DNA of 5,534 nt from an uncultured euryarchaeote. Its GTDB lineage: Archaea; Thermoplasmatota; Poseidoniia; Poseidoniales; Thalassarchaeaceae. The stretch is taken from positions 1 through 5,534 of the forward strand of contig CALCOR010000195.1 in the NCBI GenBank assembly GCA_937897085.1, written 5' to 3'. A program made the translations under genes and the position numbers. Each line of letters begins with the position of its first letter. Position 1 is the stretch's first letter. The notes below the pieces were generated by a model. The model was not told where the DNA came from. It did no database searches and saw only the letters and a program-made list of their open reading frames with translations. Of this stretch, positions 1-5,534 are shown piece after piece.

Positions 1-2499
1 AGCGATTCAGCCGATGAACTGGCCAGCCTGCCGAACAATGCTTTCCAGCCGCCCATCTGTCTGCGAACCACGGCCAACATACAGGTTGATGCCGACACGA
101 TCGGATTCGGCAATAACTCCGAACTGGATATCGAACGAGCCTACCAGGGAATGCTCACCATGGGAGGTGCGATCACCACCAACATGTCCCTGTTCTCCCC
201 AGCAGGGCATGAATCGACTTTCGAGCTGGATCCACCATCTTACGCCACGATAGAGACGGTCGACGGCGGCGGTTCGACTCCTATTCGTCAGGATGGTCCG
301 TTCCAGTACAAGATCGGCTCGTGGACCTTGAACAATATGGATGCCGCTGCCGGGAGCGCTGACATGCTGCGCGATGTGTCGATGACCACCACCAGCCGTG
401 ACGCGGTTCCGCGGGTGGTACGACTCGATCTCGAGAACGACATCGGATTGGAGGCGGCTGCTACTCTCGACCTGCGCGACGAGATGGCCAACCAACTGAC
501 GCTGGAGATCGGCATGCACTACCTTCCACGTTCGACGCTCGACGCTTGGGGAATCGAATTGATGGACTCGAACATCGACATTCCATGGGTGACCAGTGAC
601 GGCTTCCGCCTAGCATACCACAACGGGCTCATCGATCTGGACGATTTCTCCGACGCCATTCCGCTGGACACAGTCAACGAGACGATTCAGCAGTACAGCG
701 CGCTCGACGTGAACATGGGTCCACTGACCTGGCTTGACTTCAACAGCACTGGTGGCCTGAACTTCAGCTACCTGCCGGGCCAGACCTGCTCCGAGAGCAC
801 ACCTGTCAATTACTGTCTTCAAGGGAGCAATGCCATGAATGGCACCTACCCTGTTTACATGACCTCGGTGAGCGACCCGTTCGTCGCTGAGCCGATAGCA
901 GTGCTCAACGACCTGTTCGAACAACGGGAGGGCTTTCCGGACATCTCCTCGCTGACCACAGACGACCTCGCTGCCGTACTCTCGGTGTTGCAGTATGAGT
1001 TCGAGGTGAACACCAGTTTCATCGAGGGGCTCATCCCCGACGATCTGCCGCCCACAGACGTCAGCCTCACGGTCATTCTTCCCGAGTGGGCCACCTCCAC
1101 CACCGATGACCCGAGCACGATCACGTTCCACTCACGCGTGGGTGAGTCCGAGCAGATTCTGGTCGGGGTGACCGGTCAGGATCCGTATCACGCCCGCTGG
1201 AGCGAGGCGATCTGTGAGAACAGCGCAGGGTGTACCGACAGCAGCCCCGACCTGCTCTGCCACTCGACGTGGAAGACCTGCATCTCGATCACCGCTGCGC
1301 TCGATTTCTCTGAACTGAATGTATTGGAGTGGAGTCAGGCCGTCGAACTGGTCGTGGCTGGATCCATCCGCATCGAGCTCTACCGGGTGGAGGTGCCCGA
1401 GTACTACGTGGACGAGGATGGACTGGCCGTCGGGGCGATTCCGTCCGACCTGCTCCGTTACGCGATCTCGGTAGGGGACCAGACCGAGGGCGGGCTGTCT
1501 GCACTGTTCGACGAGAACCTCTCCGTGCCCATCGGTGACGCAGACCACACACTCGAGTTGTCCAACAGCGGATTGCAATCGTTCGCCGATGAACTGGCTA
1601 GTTACATGACCGATGAGATACAGGCGCAGGAGTTGAACGAGGATGACATTCACATGGACTTCGCTGGCCTGCGCCTGTACGCGAACGTCGATTCGTTGGA
1701 GCGACCGGCCGACATGCGCATCGACCACGACGATCCGGTCGGCATCACGTTGGACCTTCCACCAACCTCAATCAGCGCCGCGTGGACGGACACCGGATTG
1801 TCAGTTAGCACGGCGGCTGCGCAGAGCCTGATGCTCGCCCTGCTCTCAGGAGTCACCCAGAGCATTGGTGGTGGGATTGGGGCCGAATCCGGCGGTGGTG
1901 GAGGCGTGATTACCTTCCCAGAGCAGCCGCAGACAGTACAGGTGAACCCGATCATCATCGAGCGTGACCTCGACGAGAACTACGACAGTGATGGTGACGG
2001 AGTTGCCAACAACGACGCCGACATCGAGGTGCGACCCGCAATCAGGCTCGACTTGCTCATGCCGGTCGGGTTGACAATCAATCTAGAATCCACTCAGGGG
2101 AATGACGAGTATCCGAATCGCCAGGATGGACGCCAGCAGATCATCTACCGCGTACCGCTGTGCGTCGCCGAGGAATCCTCGCAGTGCGATGCGGAATACG
2201 ATGAGGTGTCGTTCAGTATCACCATCGGCTACGATTTCATCTTCAAGGAACTTCTACCATATCTCATCGGGGCTGCGGGGCTCTTCCTGCTCCTGCTGTT
2301 CGTCCGTAGGCGCAGGCGGAATGCGAGAAACGAGATGCTCGAGGAGAAGCGTCAGATGGCGCTGGCGAAGAGAACCAGCCATCGTGAGGTCGAGCAGGAG
2401 ATGGCCGGGGTCAGCCCGACATCGAGCGCTCCCGCCGGTCCGACGACGGGAGCGGACGCGCATTGGCTCGACGGCATCGATATGGACGATGAATTTTGA
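1..2499 (+). CDS. Large acidic surface protein with one C-terminal membrane anchor (5' partial, function unknown)
   Basis: The frame is open from base 1 to the TGA at 2497-2499, so the true start and any signal peptide lie upstream; the ATG at 151 is internal. 832 residues are visible. Residues 1 to about 750 look like a beta-rich extracellular region: Asp+Glu far outnumber Arg+Lys, only three lysines occur, and eight N-x-S/T sequons are present. Cysteines sit at 20, 263, 272, 405, 411, 420, 427, 721 and 729, with none in the tail, which suggests disulfides. A glycine-rich linker (about 622-635) precedes a DSDGDG loop (662-667) like those of calcium-binding thrombospondin type 3 repeats. Residues 751-768 form one transmembrane helix, followed by five arginines (positive-inside), a charged helix of about 30 residues, a Ser/Pro/Ala/Thr/Gly linker and an acidic end with WLDG. 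I recognise no family for the ectodomain. Adhesin, S-layer-associated or receptor roles are possible but unproven. The gene converges with the regulator, 28 bases away. Confidence 0.9.
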   Translation, partial: SDSADELASLPNNAFQPPICLRTTANIQVDADTIGFGNNSELDIERAYQGMLTMGGAITTNMSLFSPAGHESTFELDPPSYATIETVDGGGSTPIRQDGPFQYKIGSWTLNNMDAAAGSADMLRDVSMTTTSRDAVPRVVRLDLENDIGLEAAATLDLRDEMANQLTLEIGMHYLPRSTLDAWGIELMDSNIDIPWVTSDGFRLAYHNGLIDLDDFSDAIPLDTVNETIQQYSALDVNMGPLTWLDFNSTGGLNFSYLPGQTCSESTPVNYCLQGSNAMNGTYPVYMTSVSDPFVAEPIAVLNDLFEQREGFPDISSLTTDDLAAVLSVLQYEFEVNTSFIEGLIPDDLPPTDVSLTVILPEWATSTTDDPSTITFHSRVGESEQILVGVTGQDPYHARWSEAICENSAGCTDSSPDLLCHSTWKTCISITAALDFSELNVLEWSQAVELVVAGSIRIELYRVEVPEYYVDEDGLAVGAIPSDLLRYAISVGDQTEGGLSALFDENLSVPIGDADHTLELSNSGLQSFADELASYMTDEIQAQELNEDDIHMDFAGLRLYANVDSLERPADMRIDHDDPVGITLDLPPTSISAAWTDTGLSVSTAAAQSLMLALLSGVTQSIGGGIGAESGGGGGVITFPEQPQTVQVNPIIIERDLDENYDSDGDGVANNDADIEVRPAIRLDLLMPVGLTINLESTQGNDEYPNRQDGRQQIIYRVPLCVAEESSQCDAEYDEVSFSITIGYDFIFKELLPYLIGAAGLFLLLLFVRRRRRNARNEMLEEKRQMALAKRTSHREVEQEMAGVSPTSSAPAGPTTGADAHWLDGIDMDDEF
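1966..2028 (+). other. Putative calcium-binding DxDGDG loop in the surface protein
   Basis: Codons for window residues 656-676 encode an aspartate-rich stretch centred on D-S-D-G-D-G-V-A-N-N-D (residues 662-672). This spacing of acidic residues and glycines is typical of thrombospondin type 3 and dockerin/EF-hand-like calcium loops in secreted proteins. Only one copy is visible, whereas thrombospondin type 3 regions usually carry several, so it may be a single structural calcium site between two ectodomain modules. Calcium binding is inferred from the motif alone. Confidence 0.6.
2251..2304 (+). other. Transmembrane helix of the surface protein
   Basis: These codons encode 18 residues (751-768) that are almost wholly hydrophobic and include the run L-F-L-L-L-L-F-V. 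Five consecutive arginines follow immediately. By the positive-inside rule the long upstream region is outside the cell and the last 64 residues are cytoplasmic. No other stretch in the visible protein is long and hydrophobic enough to be a confident membrane span. Confidence 0.88.
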
Positions 2500-2528
2500 T
2501 TGAGAACTTCAGTCAACTCATCTCAGTT
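2498..2528. terminator. Weak inverted repeat in the convergent spacer
   Basis: The 28-base spacer between the two convergent stop codons contains TGAGA (2501-2505) and TCTCA (2521-2525). With flanking pairs, two of them G-T wobbles, this could form a stem of about 8 or 9 pairs with a 15-base loop. No T-run follows on either strand, so it is neither a classical intrinsic terminator nor a typical T-rich archaeal one. A competing pairing (GAACT 2504-2508 with AGTTC 2525-2529) also exists. A termination role is inferred only from its position between converging genes. Confidence 0.2.
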
Positions 2529-4747
2529 CAGTGGAACAGTGAGGTGTGCAGCCGGCTGGTGAGTTCGGCGGAGGCGCGCGGACATTCAGCGGTCTGGAAG
2601 CGGTGAATCGCTTCCTGCCAGCACCGAATCCGCTGACGCTCGTCGAGTTGCCCCTGCCAGAACCAGTGCAACGCGGACAGCCTGCGCGCGGCATTGCTTC
2701 CGAGGTCGGTCGGCGCCGGCAAGGTCTGCAGCAGCGTGGCTGACTCGGACGGGTCGTTCTCGGACAGTGATTCGACGAGACGAAGACCGAGTGCGATCCT
2801 CCTGAGCGGATGGTGGATCGCTTCGAGCATGTCCGAGGCTTGAGCCGGGGAGCCTTGTGCGAGCGTGGCTCGGGCGGCCAGTTCGAGCACGAGCGGGTCG
2901 TCGGCCGAGGCGGTGTCCTGCAGTTGCTGGCGCACGTCAGCGGCGGCATCGAGATCACCACCTTCCAGGGCCAGTGCATGCCGTAGCAGCGCTAGAGAGA
3001 CCAATGCGCGCCTTCGCTCCCGTTGGTCAAGTGTGCTGAGGTCGATACCCTCCAGTCGTTGGTGCAGTTCTTCGTTCGCTGTGCTCCGCTCCATCCCTGG
3101 CAAGTGGTCGTCGAAGCGAGCGGCCAGTGATCCGATCTCCAGTTTCACCCGCTCGCCCGGATTCGCTTTCTCGATCGCCTCCAACTCCAGCCTGTCAGCC
3201 GTTTCCGCCTCACCGGTGACGCGTGCCAGCCTGGCGGCGAGCATCGCCCACTCCGCTCCGCCCGCTTCCGTCTCCTCCGCTTCTGAGAGCGCCTGCTCGG
3301 CGAGTTCCAGTTCGGATCGCTCGAGCGCCACGCGGGCGGACAGCAACTTGAGTCGGCCAGCGCCGGGAAGCACGCGCAGCGCGTCGTGGACCAGCGCGGC
3401 CATCGCCGCTGAGTCGAGGCTGAGCATCAGCCCTGAGCCCTCTTCGAGATGCTCTATGAGCGCGTCCGCATCATCCTCCGCGGCCGCTTGGATGCGATGA
3501 TGCGCCTCGTGCAGACGGGCGTTCGGCTCCTCGCGCTCGGCCCAGTGCTCCGCTGCTCCGGCGTGGATCGCCCGTCGCTCATCGTCGGACCACATAGCGC
3601 GCCGCACGTTACGCACCAGATGCTGCAGTTCGAGCAACTCTTCCTGCCAGCGCAGCAGCGCCGCCTCGTCGAGTCCATCGACGCCGTCCTGCTTCGCCAT
3701 CTGCTCGGCGTAGAGCGGCCACTGCGCCGCCGCTAGCTCATCGAGTGCCGGCAGCACATCCTCTTCGACGCGCTCGATGACATCCGACTGGATGAACGCT
3801 TGCACGCGATCATCGGTTTCCGGCAGAGAATCACCCGGCTCCCACAGTTTGAGCGCCAGTGGATGTCCGCCCAGCGCGGAGAGAACGGCTTCCGCCTCAT
3901 CGTCGTCGAGCGCTTCTGACAACAGGTTCCGAGCATGTTCTGAATCGAGTTCTTCGAGGCGCACCACCTCTCCAGCATCCAGCGGAGTGGGCGCGCGCGA
4001 GGCGACCAACAGGCCCGGCCCAGAAGATTCAGCGATGGCATTGAGCAGGGCGAGCACACCATCGAGGTGGCGCGGGTGCGCATCCTGTAACTCATCGATG
4101 ACCAGCAGAGTCTGTTTCGGCAGTTCGGCGAGCGCGGCGAGGGCCGCTTCAGTGGACTGATGCGCATCATCGCGTCCGAGCCAACGGGCGGCGAGCCCAG
4201 TGGCGTCATCTGTCGCCCCCAACGTCGCCCAGCGCACGTTCCAGCCCGAATTCACGGCAGCGGCGGAGAGCGAGCGCAGCAGGCAGGTCTTACCGATCCC
4301 AGCGAAGCCCTCGACCTGCAGGCAACAGCCATCCTCCAGCCTTCCCGCCAGTTCATCCAGCACCTCCGCTCTTCCATGTAGCAGCATCGAATCGGGTGCA
4401 TCGCCGAACAACTCTCCAACAACCGCGACAGGCTCGGCGACGTCGTCCTTGAGACCCTCCGCTGCCTGCCTCCCGTCATCCGTGATGTGCACGACCTTGC
4501 GTTTGCGATGACCGCCTCCGATCACATGCGCCGAGCGGATGGCCACGAGCCCCTCTTGCTCGAGGGCGGTCAACGGCGGATTCAACGCTGAGCGCACGAC
4601 ACCCAGTTGTTCGGCCAACCCCGGAAGTGAGAGGTCACGGGGGACATCCCAGGCATCCTCGAGGGACTTGGGGAAGGTGGCGAGCAGCCGCAGCAGACGA
4701 GCCTGGGTGGCTGGAATCACGTATCGGCAGGCGAGGCGTGGGTTCAT
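2528..4747 (-). CDS. Winged-HTH STAND ATPase with C-terminal helical repeats, probable signal-responsive transcription regulator
   Basis: The gene is complete at 739 residues. The start is fixed because an in-frame TGA lies three codons upstream (4754-4756), the ATG at 4745-4747 has a GGTGA site six bases before it, and the next ATG is codon 121. Residues about 13-100 form a MarR-like winged helix-turn-helix: the helix pair is about 41-67, and a basic wing (GGGHRKRK, 77-84) leads to V-x-I-T-D-D-G-R. Residues about 120-300 are a P-loop NTPase: HGR (124-126), Walker A GFAGIGKT (147-154), Walker B LLVIDE (214-219), a sensor-type LLVASR (246-251) and GGHPLAL (293-299), the last equivalent to the GLPLA motif of STAND/NB-ARC proteins. 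Residues about 310-405 resemble the helical/winged segment that follows this core. Residues about 410-735 are alanine/glutamate/leucine-rich helical hairpins resembling TPRs. In this class, ligand or partner binding to the repeats releases an ADP-locked ATPase, which oligomerises. Targets and ligand are unknown. A defence role is possible, but no nuclease or other toxic effector domain is visible. Confidence 0.9.
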   Translation of the reverse strand: MNPRLACRYVIPATQARLLRLLATFPKSLEDAWDVPRDLSLPGLAEQLGVVRSALNPPLTALEQEGLVAIRSAHVIGGGHRKRKVVHITDDGRQAAEGLKDDVAEPVAVVGELFGDAPDSMLLHGRAEVLDELAGRLEDGCCLQVEGFAGIGKTCLLRSLSAAAVNSGWNVRWATLGATDDATGLAARWLGRDDAHQSTEAALAALAELPKQTLLVIDELQDAHPRHLDGVLALLNAIAESSGPGLLVASRAPTPLDAGEVVRLEELDSEHARNLLSEALDDDEAEAVLSALGGHPLALKLWEPGDSLPETDDRVQAFIQSDVIERVEEDVLPALDELAAAQWPLYAEQMAKQDGVDGLDEAALLRWQEELLELQHLVRNVRRAMWSDDERRAIHAGAAEHWAEREEPNARLHEAHHRIQAAAEDDADALIEHLEEGSGLMLSLDSAAMAALVHDALRVLPGAGRLKLLSARVALERSELELAEQALSEAEETEAGGAEWAMLAARLARVTGEAETADRLELEAIEKANPGERVKLEIGSLAARFDDHLPGMERSTANEELHQRLEGIDLSTLDQRERRRALVSLALLRHALALEGGDLDAAADVRQQLQDTASADDPLVLELAARATLAQGSPAQASDMLEAIHHPLRRIALGLRLVESLSENDPSESATLLQTLPAPTDLGSNAARRLSALHWFWQGQLDERQRIRCWQEAIHRFQTAECPRASAELTSRLHTSLFH

Positions 4748-4774
4748 GGCCCTTCACCCCAGCCGCGCGAGCGC
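4748..4774. promoter_or_regulatory. Divergent spacer between the STAND regulator and uvrC
   Basis: Only 27 bases separate the two start codons. The spacer is GC-rich, has no TATA-like or -10-like A/T block, and holds the regulator's ribosome-binding site. Any promoter for either gene must therefore overlap the first codons of the other. Co-regulation, or repression by the regulator bound here, is possible from the layout but no operator repeat is evident. Confidence 0.4.
4754..4760 (-). promoter_or_regulatory. Ribosome-binding site of the STAND regulator
   Basis: Read on the minus strand, GGGGTGA ends six bases before the ATG at 4747. Its GGTGA core is complementary to the anti-Shine-Dalgarno end of 16S rRNA (CACCUCC type). 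The TGA of this site is also the in-frame stop that closes the reading frame upstream, so site and stop together select this start. It lies within the 27-base divergent spacer. Confidence 0.6.
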
Positions 4775-5534
4775 ATGCCTGTGGACCAGCATAGCCTGCA
4801 TCTCCCGAAAGAGGCCGGTGTCTACCTGTTCAAACGCGGTGACGGGAGAGTGCTCTACGTAGGCAAGGCGACCGTACTCAGGGAACGTGTCCGCTCCTAT
4901 TTCGCCAGCAATCCTGACCGGGAGATGATCCCGACTCTCGTCGCGGAAGCCGATCACGTCGACTGCATCGTCACCCCCAACCCGAGAGAAGCCCTGATGC
5001 TTGAGAGGGAGTTGATCCGCCGGCACAAGCCGCGCTGGAACTCGCTGCTCAAGGACGACAAGTCCTACCCGTTCATCGCTTTCACCGATGAGGAAGCCCC
5101 GCGCATCCTCTACACCCGCGACCCGCCCTCCGGTGCCACCTGCTGGGGTCCCTTCCCTGACGCCGGCGCCGCCAAACGGGTGGTGCAGCTGCTCCGCCGC
5201 CAGTTCGGTATACGCGACTGCCCGCAACTGCTTCCTCAGGGTTGCTTGGCGATGCATATCGGGCTGTGCTCCGCTCCGTGCATCGATGATGATGGCTACG
5301 CCGAGCGTGTGGATGCGGCTGCGCGCGTGCTCGACGGCGATGCCAACATCCTGCTCAAGTCCTTGCAGGACGAGATGGATGCGGCCAGCGGCGAGTTGGC
5401 TTACGAACGGGCCGGCAAGGTGCGCGACCTGATCGCCGCGGTGCAGCGCACCCTGTCGCAGAAGGTGATCTCCAGCCGCTTCTACCAGGATGTGGATGCC
5501 GTCGGCTTCGCTGCCCGCGGTGACCTTGGACGGG
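4775..5534 (+). CDS. uvrC: UvrABC excinuclease subunit C, N-terminal part (3' partial)
   Basis: UvrC makes the incisions on both sides of a DNA lesion after UvrA and UvrB have located it. The first 253 codons are visible and the frame is open to the right edge; UvrC is usually about 600 residues. Residues about 11-93 are the GIY-YIG nuclease domain for the 3' cut: G-V-Y at 15-17, Y-V-G at 28-30, then K31, R38, Y42, E77 and N89, matching the active-site set known from Thermotoga UvrC. Cysteines 149, 157, 165 and 169 match the iron-sulfur cluster cysteines reported for UvrC. Residues about 196-231 are the UVR domain that contacts UvrB (motif Y-E-R-A-x-K-V-R-D). From D239 the RNase H-like 5'-incision domain begins; its catalytic residues and the HhH domains lie outside. 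The ATG at 4775 places G-V-Y at the usual distance from the start. A GTG at 4781 is possible. No clear Shine-Dalgarno site precedes it, so a leaderless transcript is plausible. Confidence 0.97.
   Translation, partial: MPVDQHSLHLPKEAGVYLFKRGDGRVLYVGKATVLRERVRSYFASNPDREMIPTLVAEADHVDCIVTPNPREALMLERELIRRHKPRWNSLLKDDKSYPFIAFTDEEAPRILYTRDPPSGATCWGPFPDAGAAKRVVQLLRRQFGIRDCPQLLPQGCLAMHIGLCSAPCIDDDGYAERVDAAARVLDGDANILLKSLQDEMDAASGELAYERAGKVRDLIAAVQRTLSQKVISSRFYQDVDAVGFAARGDLGR

Noticed and set aside
151..153. ATG as start of the surface protein
   Set aside because: The frame is open to base 1 with protein-like sequence including a cysteine and an N-x-S sequon, and the ATG is not followed by a signal peptide.
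1..832. Idea that the single-anchor surface protein is an archaeal fusexin
   Set aside because: Fusexins have a recognisable ectodomain and, in archaea, extra C-terminal membrane helices. Here there is one helix, and the resemblance is limited to a glycine-rich apolar segment.
7..1728. Long open frames on the minus strand opposite the surface protein (7-519, 610-1131, 1132-1728)
   Set aside because: They share one antisense register of a GC-rich, strongly coding gene, carry no recognisable domain and have compositions typical of antisense translation.
2865..3500. 211-residue plus-strand frame opposite the regulator
   Set aside because: It is a serine/alanine/arginine-rich low-complexity product made by reading Glu/Ala/Leu codons in antisense. 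The minus-strand frame has clear P-loop motifs.
4719..4728. CACGTATCGG as a TATA-like element for uvrC
   Set aside because: It is a short, imperfect A/T block inside the regulator's coding sequence, about 50 bases from the uvrC start, with no supporting upstream element.
4539..4862. Plus-strand frame spanning the divergent spacer
   Set aside because: It is antisense to the winged-helix region and then out of frame with uvrC, and it is serine/arginine-rich without motifs.
4754..5257. 167-residue minus-strand frame opposite uvrC
   Set aside because: uvrC is certain on the plus strand by its GIY-YIG and UVR motifs, and the antisense product has no recognisable domain.

Overview
The window is gene-dense DNA of moderately high GC content and holds three protein genes in a + / - / + arrangement. 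It most resembles an archaeal genome, possibly the marine Poseidoniales (Marine Group II) lineage. This placement is tentative. It rests on a large, very acidic, single-anchor surface protein with a DxDGDG-type calcium loop, on archaeal-style STAND regulator architecture, on very short spacers, and on a bacterial-type uvrC with no obvious Shine-Dalgarno site. A bacterial host cannot be excluded.

Positions 1-2499 (+) are the 3' part of a gene for a type I-like membrane protein. It has a long acidic, lysine-poor, cysteine-containing extracellular region, one transmembrane helix near the C-terminus and a short basic-then-acidic cytoplasmic tail. Its function is unknown. Positions 2500-2527 are a short convergent spacer with only a weak inverted repeat.

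Positions 2528-4747 (-) encode a complete 739-residue protein. It has an N-terminal winged helix-turn-helix, a STAND-type (NB-ARC/MalT-like) P-loop ATPase core and a long C-terminal helical-repeat region. It is probably a ligand-gated transcription regulator, and it is the least ordinary gene here.

Positions 4748-4774 are a 27-base divergent spacer. From 4775 to the right edge (+) runs the first 253 codons of uvrC, the nuclease subunit of nucleotide excision repair. It retains its GIY-YIG catalytic residues, four candidate iron-sulfur cysteines and its UVR domain.

No two genes in the window share an operon. The surface protein and the regulator converge. The regulator and uvrC diverge from a spacer too short to hold both promoters, so control elements for each must extend into the other gene. 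I see no RNA gene, mobile element, CRISPR array or stretch longer than 300 bases without a gene.
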